DNA from: Thermohalobaculum sp965247385 | Lineage (GTDB): Bacteria; Pseudomonadota; Alphaproteobacteria; Rhodobacterales; Rhodobacteraceae | Assembly: GCA_965247385.1 (NCBI GenBank) | Contig: CBDFHG010000003.1 | Span: 62,001 to 126,000 of the forward strand | Length of the DNA: 64,000 nt | Reading direction: 5' to 3' | Shown: positions 25,254 through 34,599 of the stretch, one piece after another | How the letters are laid out: the number at the start of each line of letters is the position of its first letter | How positions within the stretch are numbered: position 1 is the stretch's first letter | Translations under genes and position numbers: made by a program | Notes under the pieces: model-generated | Databases searched by the model: none | Told to the model about the DNA's origin: nothing | What the model saw: only the letters and a program-made list of their open reading frames with translations

Positions 25254-26537
25254 CTACCCGATCATTCCGCCGCTTGTCGGCAATTCTCCGACCGCACCCG
25301 AAGCACCAATCCCGGCGATCTCCTCGCTGGAATAGCCCAGCACGTCGCGTAAAATTTCCCCGGTATGCTCACCCAGAAGCGGTGAACGCGTGACCTCCAC
25401 CGAGCTGTCGGACAGTTTGATCGGGTTGCCGACGGTCAGATATTTGCCCCGGGTCGGGTGATCCACTTCGACCACCGTGCCGGTGGCCCTCAGCCCCGGG
25501 TCCTCGGCGATCTCTTTCATGCTCAGGATCGGGCCGACGGGTATGTCCAGCGGGTTGCACAAATCCATGACCTCGAACTTGTCCTTGGTCATGGTCCATT
25601 CCTCGATGGTGCCGAAGATATGGTCGAGCTTGTCGAGCCGCTCCAGGTGGGTGGCATAACCCGGCTCTTGCTTCCACTCCGGCTTGCCGATCAGATCGCA
25701 AATCTTCGGCCAGGCCGCAACCTGGGTGATGAAATAGGTATAGGCGTCGGGATCGGTCTCCCAGCCCTTGCACTTCAGGACCCGCCCCGGTTGGCCGCCG
25801 CCGGAATCGTTCTCGGCGCGAGGCACCGCGTCGCCGAAGGGAATGCCCTTGCCAGCCTGCGAATACTCGTTCAGCGGCCCGGCCTTCAGCCGCTGCTGGT
25901 CGCGCAGCTTGACCCGACAGAGGTTCAGTACCGAGTCCTGCATCGCCGCCAGGACTTTCTGGCCGCGGCCGGTTTGTTCCCTCTGGAACAACGCGGCAAC
26001 GATGCCAAGTGCCAGGTGCAACCCGGCGCCCGTGTCGCCGATCTGGGCGCCGGTGACCATCGGCAGCCCGCCCCGCATTCCGGTGGTCGAGGCCGAACCG
26101 CCGGCGCATTGGGCGACGTTCTCGTAGACCTTGCAATCCTCGTATTTACCCGGCCCGAAGCCCTTGACCGAAGCCATGATCATGCGCGGATTGATCTTCT
26201 GGATCGCTTCCCATCCGAAGCCCATGCGATCCAGCGCGCCGGGGGCGAAGTTCTCGACCAGCACGTCGCATTCCTCGATCAGCCGGGTCAGAACCTGCTT
26301 GCCGGTCTCGTTCTTCGAGTTCAGTTCGATCGAGCGCTTGTTGTGGTTCAGCATGGTGAAATACAGGCTGTCCGCACCCGGCACGTCGATCAACTGCTTG
26401 CGCGTCGCATCGCCCACACCAGGGCGCTCCACCTTGATCACATCGGCACCGAACCAGGCCAGGAGCTGCGTGCATGTCGGGCCCGATTGAACATGGGTGA
26501 AATCCAGTATTTTCACTCCATCCAGTGCTTTGCTCAT
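25254..26537 (-). CDS. frc: formyl-CoA:oxalate CoA-transferase
   Basis: A 427-residue class III CoA-transferase that makes oxalyl-CoA and formate from formyl-CoA and oxalate. The N-terminus (LDFTHVQSGPTCTQLLAWFG), nucleophilic Asp168 in GAQIGDTGAG and the conserved DVLVENFAPGALDRMG support Frc rather than other CaiB-like enzymes, and the oxc gene upstream strengthens this. ATG 26537 follows GAAGGAGA. The start overlaps the stop of a PAS-fragment frame (ATGA at 26534-26537). It is co-directional with oxc and the one-carbon genes. Confidence 0.88.
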   Translation of the reverse strand: MSKALDGVKILDFTHVQSGPTCTQLLAWFGADVIKVERPGVGDATRKQLIDVPGADSLYFTMLNHNKRSIELNSKNETGKQVLTRLIEECDVLVENFAPGALDRMGFGWEAIQKINPRMIMASVKGFGPGKYEDCKVYENVAQCAGGSASTTGMRGGLPMVTGAQIGDTGAGLHLALGIVAALFQREQTGRGQKVLAAMQDSVLNLCRVKLRDQQRLKAGPLNEYSQAGKGIPFGDAVPRAENDSGGGQPGRVLKCKGWETDPDAYTYFITQVAAWPKICDLIGKPEWKQEPGYATHLERLDKLDHIFGTIEEWTMTKDKFEVMDLCNPLDIPVGPILSMKEIAEDPGLRATGTVVEVDHPTRGKYLTVGNPIKLSDSSVEVTRSPLLGEHTGEILRDVLGYSSEEIAGIGASGAVGELPTSGGMIG

Positions 26538-26940
26538 GGGTTCTCCTTCACTTTGCAGAGGCGTGGAAACCTTTGCCTCAACCTCTTCGATTCCAGACGC
26601 AACCAACCGAGCGAACGGTTTGCCAAAGCGATTTGGCCATACTCCCGATCGGCATCAGCGTCGCAATTTGTGCTGTCGAGCCGCCAAGCATGCGCCGCCT
26701 CGGACTCAAGCCCGGCGCGGCGTTGGCGCAATTTGCGGTCTTCCTGGAACCTGCTGGTCTCATCGCGGATAAAAGCAGCGATTGCCGAGACTTGCCCGTC
26801 ATCATCGAACATCAGCGCGACGGAAAATCCGATCGACATCGAACGGCCTGCGTTGTCGATGGCGGGAACGCGCAAAAGGTCTTCCCCGTACTTGGTCTGT
26901 CCGGTTTCCATCGTCTTGCGATAGCCGTCCCCGTGCCACC
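26534..26940 (-). pseudogene. C-terminal fragment of a PAS-domain protein
   Basis: The minus strand reads GYRKTMETGQTKYGEDLLRVPAI, then GFSVALMFDDDGQVSAIAAFIRDET, the second half of a small sensory PAS domain protein, then an unassigned tail to the stop at 26534. It has no N-terminus: at about 26940 it is fused out of frame to the truncated frc paralogue. The junction implies a deletion that removed the end of one gene and the start of the other. Confidence 0.6.
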
Positions 26941-27375
26941 AGCGCACTGTGCGACATTCTCACAAACCTTGAGGTCTTCGTAGTGATGGCCGTCGCTGAA
27001 ACCCTTGACCGACGCGAGGATCATTCCGGGGTTCAGTTCAAGAATGCGTTCCCATGTGAAGCCCATCCGGTCCAGCGCACCCGGGCCGAAGTTTTCGACC
27101 ATGATGTCAGACCCTTTGACAAGCTTTTCAAGACCTTCCTCGCCACCTGCGGTCTTGGTGTTGAGAGTCAGCGAGCGCTTGTTGCTGTTCAGCATCGTGA
27201 AGTACAGCGCATCGGCATCAGGAATGTCGCGAAGCTGGCTGCGCGTGACATCGCCCGAACCCGGCCGCTCGACCTTGATCACATCGGCACCGAACCAGGC
27301 CAGCATCCGGGTGCAGGCCGGTCCCGCCTGAACGTGCGTGAAGTCGATGATCTTGATTCTTTCGAGTGCTTTCAT
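26936..27375 (-). pseudogene. truncated second formyl-CoA:oxalate CoA-transferase
   Basis: A good start (ATG 27375, AAGGAGA upstream) and about 147 codons closely resembling the N-terminal third of the neighbouring frc (IDFTHVQAGPACTRMLAWFG...VENFGPGALDRMGF). Homology stops after NVAQCAGGTG at about 26940, before the catalytic Asp. The frame then continues for about 40 unrelated codons within the PAS fragment. It cannot be an active transferase. Confidence 0.75.
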
Positions 27376-27407
27376 TTCGCGCTCTCCTTAGTGTGTGTTG
27401 AGTTGTT

Positions 27408-29189
27408 TCATGTGCGTTGTTTCTTGGAAACCACGCTTTGTGGATTCAGATTGCCGATGCGACCGCTCTCGGTGCCGGCAGTTTCGTCAATGATCGCGTT
27501 GATGAGGGTCGGCTTGCCGGAATCCATGGCCTCGTTCACGGCGCGGCTCAACTCATCGGGCGTTGTCGCATAGACGCCGACGCCGCCGAACGCTTCCATC
27601 ATCTTGTCGTAGCGGCTGTCTTTTACCAATACGGTTGGTGCAACGTCCGAACCGCCAGTGGGATTGACATCGGTTCCACGATAGATTCCGTTGTTGTTGA
27701 AGACGACCACGCAAATCGGCAGATTGTACCGGCAGATCGTCTCCACCTCCATGCCGGAGAAACCGAAAGCACTGTCGCCTTCAACGGCGAGCACGGGCTT
27801 GCCGGTCTCCACCGCAGCCCCGACAGCCGCGCCCATGCCGATGCCCATGATGCCCCAGGTGCCGACGTCGAGGCGCTTGCGCGGCTGGTACATGTCGATG
27901 ACGCCACGGGCGAAATCGAGTGTATTTGCGCCTTCATTGACGAGAATGGCATCCGGTCGTTCTTTGATGATGGTGCGCAATGCGCCAAGCGCGCTGTGGA
28001 AATCCATCGGCACCGAATTGTTCATCAGCCGCGACGCCAGCTTGGCAAGGTTCTTTGCCTTGCGCTCATCGATCGCATCGATCCATTCAGCCGGAGGGGC
28101 GGGCCAGCTACTGCCCATGCCCTGCAGGAGAGCGGATACGCAGGAGCCGATGTCACCGACCAGGGGCGCGGCGATCTCCACATTGCTATCCATCTCCCTG
28201 GGCTCGATGTCGATCTGGATGAACTGCTTTGACCCGGGCGCACCCCAGGTTTTTCCCTTGCCGTGCGACAGAAGCCAGTTGAGGCGGGCGCCGATCATCA
28301 TCACGACATCGGCTTCTTTCAGCGCCAACGAGCGCGCCGGGCCCGCCGACTGTGGGTGCGTGTCGGGTAACAGCCCCTTGGCCATGCTCATCGGCAAATA
28401 GGGAATGCCGCTCTGCTCGACCAGGGCGCGGATATCCGCATCGGCTTGCGCGTAGGCCGCGCCTTTGCCGAGGATGATCAGAGGGCGCCTGGCGCCCCTC
28501 AGCAAATCGAGCGCACGTGCGACAGCCTGCGGAGCGGGAAGCTGGCAAGGTGCCGGATCGACGACTTTGACCAGTGACTTGGCGCCCGCCGCCTCGTCCA
28601 TAGTCTGGGCGAAGAGTTTGGCCGGCAGGTCAAGATAGACGCCACCCGGACGGCCGGAAACGGCCGCGCGTATGGCGCGCGCCACGCCGATGCCGATGTC
28701 TTCGGCATGCAGCACACGGAAGGCTGCCTTGCAGAGAGGTTTGGCAATGGCCAGCTGGTCCATCTCCTCGTAGTCGCCCTGCATCAGGTCGACGATCTCG
28801 CGCTCGGATGAACCGCTGATCAGGATCATCGGAAAGCAGTTGGTCGTGGCGTTGGCCAACGCAGTCAGACCGTTGAGGAAGCCAGGAGCCGACACCGTAA
28901 GACAGATGCCGGGCTTTTGCGTCAGGAAGCCGGCGATTGCAGCCGCATTGCCTGCGTGCTGTTCGTGCCGGAACGAGATGACTCGCATACCTTCGGCCTG
29001 CGCAAGACGGCCCAGGTCCGTGATCGGAATGCCCGGCACACCATAGATCGTATTGATGTCATTGAGCTTGAGCGCGTCGATCACAAGGTGAAAGCCGTCC
29101 GTCAGCGCGTTTGTTGCGTCTGAGGCTGTGCTATCGTCCGTGCTCGTACTGGCCTGCGTGTCGTGAGCGGTGCTCGATTCCACAGCCAT
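27408..29189 (-). CDS. oxc: oxalyl-CoA decarboxylase
   Basis: A 593-residue thiamine-diphosphate enzyme converting oxalyl-CoA to formyl-CoA and CO2. The ThDP glutamate is in SFRHEQHAGNAA. The cofactor/Mg motif runs from GDSAFGFSGME to VVFNNNG. The central domain has the Rossmann-like stretch IILGKGAAYAQA. An N-terminal extension of about 30 Ser/Thr-rich residues is unusual. ATG 29189 has AAGGA about nine bases upstream; ATG 29195, two codons earlier, is closer to it. It is the first enzyme gene after the regulator, in the order regulator-oxc-(frc remnant)-frc. Confidence 0.9.
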   Translation of the reverse strand: MAVESSTAHDTQASTSTDDSTASDATNALTDGFHLVIDALKLNDINTIYGVPGIPITDLGRLAQAEGMRVISFRHEQHAGNAAAIAGFLTQKPGICLTVSAPGFLNGLTALANATTNCFPMILISGSSEREIVDLMQGDYEEMDQLAIAKPLCKAAFRVLHAEDIGIGVARAIRAAVSGRPGGVYLDLPAKLFAQTMDEAAGAKSLVKVVDPAPCQLPAPQAVARALDLLRGARRPLIILGKGAAYAQADADIRALVEQSGIPYLPMSMAKGLLPDTHPQSAGPARSLALKEADVVMMIGARLNWLLSHGKGKTWGAPGSKQFIQIDIEPREMDSNVEIAAPLVGDIGSCVSALLQGMGSSWPAPPAEWIDAIDERKAKNLAKLASRLMNNSVPMDFHSALGALRTIIKERPDAILVNEGANTLDFARGVIDMYQPRKRLDVGTWGIMGIGMGAAVGAAVETGKPVLAVEGDSAFGFSGMEVETICRYNLPICVVVFNNNGIYRGTDVNPTGGSDVAPTVLVKDSRYDKMMEAFGGVGVYATTPDELSRAVNEAMDSGKPTLINAIIDETAGTESGRIGNLNPQSVVSKKQRT

Positions 29190-29222
29190 CTGCATTCTTC
29201 CTTGAATTCTCGTGTTGTCCGG

Positions 29223-29957
29223 TCATATCGCAGCCGGTGGAATCGGCCCGACGATGAATTTCCAGCGCCGGTGGATATAGGTGTGGAGCCTGAGCGTATG
29301 CTCGCGTACCAACTTGGAGGCGAGGTCGGCATCCCTGTCTTCGACCGCCTCGATGATGTTCATGTGATCGACCACCGAACGACCGGCGCGCGACACATCG
29401 CGCAGCGCCTTGCGCCGCACCGCCCTCAGATGGTTGAACAGACCCTCGGCGATGTCATGCAGCATCTGGCATTTCGACAGGCCCAGTATGCAGAGGTGGA
29501 ATTCGATATTGGCCTCGGAATACTCACTCAGCTGCGCCTTGGCTTTGTCCTTGGTGAACTGGGTGCCGATCTGGCGCAGACGGGAGATTTCCGATTCGCT
29601 GGCCCGCTCACAGGCCAGCCGTGCCGCCAGGCTCTCCAGAGCTGCCCAGACGGTGATCATCTCCAGGACCTCGTCCAGGCTCTTGCGCTTGATATAGACA
29701 CCCCGGCGCGGCGCGATCTCGACAAAACCCTCCTGCTCGAGGCGCATGATCGCCTCGCGAATCGGCGTACGGCTGATCCCCAACCGGTCAGCCAGGTTCC
29801 TCTCGTCCATGCGCAGATTGGTGTCGGGATCATAGATATCCAGATCCATTATGCTGGTCTTCAGCACATCATAGATGTGCTCCTTCAGGCTGAAGGAACC
29901 GTCCACCGGCTTCAGTTCAAGCATCTTACCCAGGGCTTCCTCCCATCGGTCTCGCAT
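29223..29957 (-). CDS. GntR-family (FCD subgroup) regulator of the oxalate operon
   Basis: A 244-residue regulator. The N-terminal winged helix (about 25-90) has MDERNLADRLGISRTPIREAIMRLEQEGFVEI and the wing RRGVYI. The helical FCD effector domain (95-225) has the conserved metal/ligand residues in FHLCILG and HMNIIEAVEDRD. It is the first gene of the minus-strand operon, 33 bp before oxc, so it probably controls it, with oxalate or a CoA-derived acid as inducer (inference). The palindrome at 30009-30020 is a likely operator. Confidence 0.8.
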   Translation of the reverse strand: MRDRWEEALGKMLELKPVDGSFSLKEHIYDVLKTSIMDLDIYDPDTNLRMDERNLADRLGISRTPIREAIMRLEQEGFVEIAPRRGVYIKRKSLDEVLEMITVWAALESLAARLACERASESEISRLRQIGTQFTKDKAKAQLSEYSEANIEFHLCILGLSKCQMLHDIAEGLFNHLRAVRRKALRDVSRAGRSVVDHMNIIEAVEDRDADLASKLVREHTLRLHTYIHRRWKFIVGPIPPAAI

Positions 29958-30008
29958 CCTCCCATCCGCTTGGGTGGCGGGTTTTCACTGAATCAGGTGC
30001 CGATGTTC

Positions 30009-30020
30009 TTGGTATACCAT
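30009..30020. promoter_or_regulatory. candidate GntR/FCD operator
   Basis: TGGTATACCA at 30010-30019 is a perfect 10-bp palindrome of the TGGTnnACCA type bound by many FCD-subgroup GntR regulators. It lies in the divergent region between the gntR-oxc operon and mutS, 52 bp upstream of the regulator start. Confidence 0.55.
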
Positions 30021-30225
30021 GCACCATGAGCCGGGAAGTCGCAACCCGAGTATCCGGGATTCCACGTTTCAATGCCGAGAAATTCGCCCATCTGCGGAAA
30101 TTTTTGCATTCCACCCCTCCCGAGTTCATTCTCTGCACCCATGCTATCAAGGCCCGTGCTATCGAGGTGGCGGGCAGGGGGCGCGAATCCGCACCCGAAT
30201 CCGAACACGAATTCAGTAGGCGGGC

Positions 30226-32883
30226 ATGAACGAATCCACGGCCATCACTCCGATGATGGTGCAATTCCTCAAACTCAAGGCGGCGCACGCCGACGCCCTG
30301 CTGTTCTATCGCATGGGCGACTTCTACGAGATGTTCTTCGACGACGCGGTGCAGGCAGCGGCGGCGCTGGATATCGCGCTGAACAAGCGCGGCAAGCATC
30401 TTGGCGAGGATATCCAGATGTGCGGCGTCCCGGTCCATGCCGCCGAGGGCTACCTGTTGACGCTGATCCGCAAGGGCTTCCGCGTCGCCGTCTGCGAGCA
30501 GATGGAGGACCCGGCCGAGGCAAGGAAACGCGGCTCCAAATCGGTGGTCAAGCGCGAGGTGGTGCGCCTGGTGACCCCCGGCACCCTGACCGAAGACACG
30601 CTACTGGACGCACGCCGCCACAACTTCCTCGCCGCCTGGGCCGAGGTCAGGGGCGAGGGCGCGCTGGCCTGGGTCGATGTCTCGACCGGCGACCTCACCG
30701 TCGCGGCGACCACCCGCGCTGCGCTGGGGCCGGGGCTGGCCCGCATCGCCCCGAGCGAGGTTCTGGTGCTGGAAACCGCTTTCGAGGATCCCGCCCTGCT
30801 GACACAGATCGAGGAGGCCGGCGCTGTTGCCACGCCACTGAGCCCCGCCAGTTTCGATTCAGCCGCCGCCGAGGACCGGCTGAAGGCGTTGTTCCGGGTC
30901 GCCGCGCTGGATAGCTTTGGTGCTTTCGAGCGACCCGAACTGGCGGCGCTGGGGGCGTTGGCCGATTATCTCGAGTTGACCCAGAAAGGCCGCCTGCCAA
31001 TGATCCGACCACCCCGGCGCGAGACGCCGGGCGGGGTCATGCGGATCGATGCGGCGACCCGGCGCAACCTGGAACTGACCCGGTCCCTTTCGGGCGGGCG
31101 CGACGGCGCGTTGCTCAATGCCATCGACCGGACACTGACCGGCGTCGGCGCGCGGCTTCTGGAAACCCGCCTCGCCGCGCCGCTGACCGTGGTTGCCGAA
31201 ATTTCCGGGCGACTCGACGCAGTGGCATATCTGGTCGAGGACCGCCGCCTGACCGACACCCTGCGCGAGTGTTTGCGCCAGGTGCCGGAGATCGAACGTG
31301 CGCTCGCCCGGCTGGTGCTCGACCGCGGCGGCCCACGTGATCTTGGCGCAATCCACGCCGGACTGGCCCAAGCGGGTGAACTGGCCGCGCTTGTGGAGGG
31401 GGCCGGCGAGCTTCCGAACCTGCTGTCCGATGCCGCCGCCCGGATGAAGGGCCACGAGGAAACCGTCGAACTCCTGGAAACCACCCTGGTCGCCGAGCCG
31501 CCGATCCTCGCCCGCGACGGCGGCTTCGTCGCCGCCGGTCTCGACGCGCCGCTGGACGAGGCGCGCAAGCTGCGCGACGAGGGCCGCGGCGTCATCGCGG
31601 GCATGCAGGCGGACTACGTCGCCGAAACCGGCATCGACGCGCTGAAGATCCGCCACAACAACGTGCTGGGCTATTTCATCGAAACCACCGCGCGCCATGC
31701 CGACAAGATGCTGGCCCCGCCGCTTTCCCAGACCTTCATTCACCGCCAGACGCTGGCCAACGCGGTGCGCTTCACCACCGTGGCGCTGTCCGAGTTGGAA
31801 AGCCGCATCGTCAATGCCGGGGGCCGAGCGCTTGAGATCGAAAAGCGCATATTCGCCGAACTTCGCGCCGCCACGCTGGCCCACCAGGCACAAATCGCCG
31901 ATACCGCCCGAGCCTTGGCCGCCCTCGATGTCGCCGCCGCCAACGCAGTGCTGACAACGGAAGAAGGCTGGGCGCGGCCCATGGTCGAACCCGGCCGCGC
32001 TTTCGAGATCACCGGCGGCCGCCACCCCGTGGTCGAGGCGGCGCTGCGCCGCCAGGGTGAAAGTTTCGTCGCCAATGGCTGCGACCTTGGCGCCGGGAAC
32101 AACGGCCCGGCCCCGGTCTGGCTGCTGACCGGCCCCAACATGGCCGGCAAGTCGACCTTCCTGCGCCAGAACGCCCTGATCGCCATTCTTGCTCAGAGCG
32201 GCAGCTATGTGCCCGCCGCCAGCGCCCGTATTGGTGTCGTCGATCAGCTCTTCAGCCGGGTCGGGGCGGCGGACGACCTGGCGAGGGGCCGCTCGACCTT
32301 CATGGTCGAGATGGTCGAGACCGCCGCGATCCTCAATCAGGCCGGGCCGAAGGCGCTGGTGATCCTCGACGAGATCGGTCGCGGCACCGCCACCTATGAC
32401 GGCCTCTCGATCGCCTGGGCGACACTGGAGCATCTGCACGAGATCAACCGCTGCCGGGGCCTGTTCGCCACCCATTATCACGAACTGACCGCGCTGGCCG
32501 AAAAGCTCGACCAGCTCCACACCGCCACGGTAGCGGTGCGCGAATGGGAGGGCGAAGTGATCTTCCTCCACGAGGTCCGCCCCGGCGCCGCCGACCGCTC
32601 TTACGGGGTCCAGGTGGCGCGGTTGGCGGGGCTGCCCGACAGTGTCATATCGCGCGCGCACGAGGTGCTGGAAAAGCTGGAGGCGACCGAACGCGAAGGC
32701 GGCACGGCCAGCCTCGCCGACGCCCTGCCGCTGTTCCAGGCCCGGGTTACACAGGCACCGCCGCCAGTGCGCGACTCCGGCATCGAGGCGCGGTTGAAGG
32801 AGATCGTCCCGGACCACCTGACCCCGCGCGAGGCGCTGGACCTGCTCTATGAGTTGCGCGCCCTGCTGCCCGGCAACGATTAG
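30226..32883 (+). CDS. mutS: DNA mismatch repair protein MutS
   Basis: An 885-residue MutS. The mismatch-reading Phe33-x-Glu35 (GDFYEMF), connector and clamp domains, Walker A GPNMAGKST at 636-644, the DExx-like ILDEIGRGTATYDG and the GLFATHYHEL switch are all present. ATG 30226 lies just downstream of a weak GTAGGCGGGC. Length and domains are normal. It is transcribed divergently from the oxalate operon and is a single gene. Confidence 0.96.
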   Translation: MNESTAITPMMVQFLKLKAAHADALLFYRMGDFYEMFFDDAVQAAAALDIALNKRGKHLGEDIQMCGVPVHAAEGYLLTLIRKGFRVAVCEQMEDPAEARKRGSKSVVKREVVRLVTPGTLTEDTLLDARRHNFLAAWAEVRGEGALAWVDVSTGDLTVAATTRAALGPGLARIAPSEVLVLETAFEDPALLTQIEEAGAVATPLSPASFDSAAAEDRLKALFRVAALDSFGAFERPELAALGALADYLELTQKGRLPMIRPPRRETPGGVMRIDAATRRNLELTRSLSGGRDGALLNAIDRTLTGVGARLLETRLAAPLTVVAEISGRLDAVAYLVEDRRLTDTLRECLRQVPEIERALARLVLDRGGPRDLGAIHAGLAQAGELAALVEGAGELPNLLSDAAARMKGHEETVELLETTLVAEPPILARDGGFVAAGLDAPLDEARKLRDEGRGVIAGMQADYVAETGIDALKIRHNNVLGYFIETTARHADKMLAPPLSQTFIHRQTLANAVRFTTVALSELESRIVNAGGRALEIEKRIFAELRAATLAHQAQIADTARALAALDVAAANAVLTTEEGWARPMVEPGRAFEITGGRHPVVEAALRRQGESFVANGCDLGAGNNGPAPVWLLTGPNMAGKSTFLRQNALIAILAQSGSYVPAASARIGVVDQLFSRVGAADDLARGRSTFMVEMVETAAILNQAGPKALVILDEIGRGTATYDGLSIAWATLEHLHEINRCRGLFATHYHELTALAEKLDQLHTATVAVREWEGEVIFLHEVRPGAADRSYGVQVARLAGLPDSVISRAHEVLEKLEATEREGGTASLADALPLFQARVTQAPPPVRDSGIEARLKEIVPDHLTPREALDLLYELRALLPGND

Positions 32884-32917
32884 AGCGACTCGCCGGGTAT
32901 GTGACCGGCGGCGGGTG

Positions 32918-32938
32918 GGTGCACAGATTTGCGCATGG
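32918..32938. repeat. second copy of the TGCACA-type palindromic motif
   Basis: GGTGCACAGATTTGCGCATGG, read on the other strand, matches the motif at 1886-1905 with one difference, and the adjacent AT-rich side (to about 32965) is also similar. It lies 35 bp past the mutS stop, in a 170-bp region with no gene. Confidence 0.4.
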
Positions 32939-33055
32939 CGTTAACCTATTGAAATATATTAGTATTCTAAGATTTTGACCTTTTCGGACACACGACACGA
33001 CAGCGGGGGCGGTTGGTCGAGAGGAAAGTGCGATCCGGATCGACCTCATCTTGCT

Positions 33056-33421
33056 CTAACTCTCGGGCCCCTCTGGCCGGGTCAGGATAAAAACGCTCAC
33101 GCCCCCCAGCACCAGCGCCTGCCCCGCCAGCACCCAGGCCGTGAAGCCGATCCCGACCGCCAGGGCAAAGCTCAACCCGATCGCCACCATCGCCATCCGC
33201 TTGGCCGGCCGCCGGATCGCGCCATGCCTGTGCCAGTCCTGGATCGCGGGGCCGAACCGGGGATGGTTCATCAGCCAGTCATGCAGCCGATTTGACCCCC
33301 GTGCGAAGCAGAAGACCGCCACCAGCATGAACACCACTGTCGGCAGAAACGGCAGGAACACCCCGACCACACCGATGGCGAAGAAAGCCAGGCCAGCGAT
33401 GTTCCACAGCATGCGCCTCAA
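33056..33421 (-). CDS. DUF454 (YbaN-like) inner membrane protein
   Basis: A 121-residue protein with three to four hydrophobic helices (about 8-40, 75-97, 98-112) and the family signature LPFLPTVVFMLVAVFCFARGS...WLMNHPRFGP.I.DW. YbaN-family proteins are small inner membrane proteins of unknown function. It is the last gene of the rph-rdgB-hemW run, 21 bp after hemW. Confidence 0.85.
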   Translation of the reverse strand: MRRMLWNIAGLAFFAIGVVGVFLPFLPTVVFMLVAVFCFARGSNRLHDWLMNHPRFGPAIQDWHRHGAIRRPAKRMAMVAIGLSFALAVGIGFTAWVLAGQALVLGGVSVFILTRPEGPES

Positions 33422-33441
33422 GCTTCAGCCTCCACCCGCCG

Positions 33442-34599
33442 TCACGCCAGCAACTCGGCCAGAACCCGGTTCAACACGATCCGCCCCCGCGCCGTGGCTG
33501 CCAGCCTGTCGCCGCTCTGGAGCACCAGCCCGTCCCCGGCCAGCCCGGCGACCCGCCCCGGGTCAAGTGCCGACCCCGCCAGCCGCTCGTAGCGTGCCAG
33601 ATCGGCGCCCTCGGTCAGGCGCATCGCCATCAGCATGTATTCGGTCGCCTGCTCTTGCCGGTTGACGGTGGTTTCCTCGACCACCGCGTGGCCGTTCTTC
33701 GCCACCGACCCGAGCCAGTCCGCCGGCATCCGTCGAGTCACGGTTGCAACCCGCCGCCCATCGGGCAGCGTCAACCGCCCATGCGCACCCGGGCCGATCC
33801 CGGCATAATCGCCATTGCGCCAGTAGACCAGGTTGTGCCGGCTTTCCGCCCCCGGCCTGGCGTGGTTCGAAACCTCGTAGGCGGGAAGCCCGGCCGCCGC
33901 GGTCATCGCCTGGGTCAACTCGTACATCTCGGCAGCGGCCTCGTCTTCCGGCACCTTCAGGCGCCCGAGGTCGTAGAGCTCGCCAAACCATGTCCCTGCC
34001 TCGACGGTCAACTGGTAGAGCGAAAAATGGTCCACTGCCATCCCCAGCGCGCGGGTCAGTTCCGCCTCCCAGGCGGCAACCGTTTGACCCATCCGGGCAT
34101 AGATCAGATCGAAACTGACCCGCGCGAAGGCCTCCCGCGCCACCCCGAACGCCGCCTCGGCCTCGGCCACCGAATGCATCCGCCCCAGCGCCTTCAGATC
34201 GGCGTCGTTCAGCGCCTGCACCCCCATCGACAACCGGTTGACCCCGGCACCGGCATAGGCGCGGAACTTCCCCGCCTCAACGCTGGTCGGGTTTGCCTCG
34301 AGCGAGACCTCGGCGCCCGAAGCCAACCCCCACAGAGCGTCGGCCTCGTCGATCAGTGCCGCCACCGTGGCCGGCTCCATCAGGCTGGGCGTGCCGCCGC
34401 CGAAGAACACCGTGTCCACCCGTCGCGGCCCGGTCAGCTCCCGCATATAGCGCATCTCGGCCACCAGCGCCTTGCGCCAGGCGGCATGGTCCACCACCCG
34501 CGAAACATGGGAGTTGAAGTCGCAATATGGGCATTTTGCCAGGCAGAACGGCCAGTGGACATAAAGCCCAAAACCGCTCACCTGCGCGTTGGCGCTCAT
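33442..34599 (-). CDS. hemW: radical SAM heme chaperone HemW
   Basis: A 385-residue HemN-like protein. The N-terminus YVHWPFCLAKCPYCDFN has Cys19, Cys23 and Cys26 for the [4Fe-4S] cluster, followed by FFGGGTPSLM and SLEANPTSVE. The N-terminal extension and the extra cysteine of true HemN are absent, so HemW is preferred over coproporphyrinogen oxidase. ATG 34599 overlaps the stop of the small membrane gene (ATGA). It belongs to the rph-rdgB-hemW run. Confidence 0.88.
   Translation of the reverse strand: MSANAQVSGFGLYVHWPFCLAKCPYCDFNSHVSRVVDHAAWRKALVAEMRYMRELTGPRRVDTVFFGGGTPSLMEPATVAALIDEADALWGLASGAEVSLEANPTSVEAGKFRAYAGAGVNRLSMGVQALNDADLKALGRMHSVAEAEAAFGVAREAFARVSFDLIYARMGQTVAAWEAELTRALGMAVDHFSLYQLTVEAGTWFGELYDLGRLKVPEDEAAAEMYELTQAMTAAAGLPAYEVSNHARPGAESRHNLVYWRNGDYAGIGPGAHGRLTLPDGRRVATVTRRMPADWLGSVAKNGHAVVEETTVNRQEQATEYMLMAMRLTEGADLARYERLAGSALDPGRVAGLAGDGLVLQSGDRLAATARGRIVLNRVLAELLA

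Noticed and set aside
30859..32817. Long minus-strand open frame (652 codons) opposite mutS
   Set aside because: It is the antisense shadow of a clear MutS; high-GC codon bias produces such frames. No start signal or family match.
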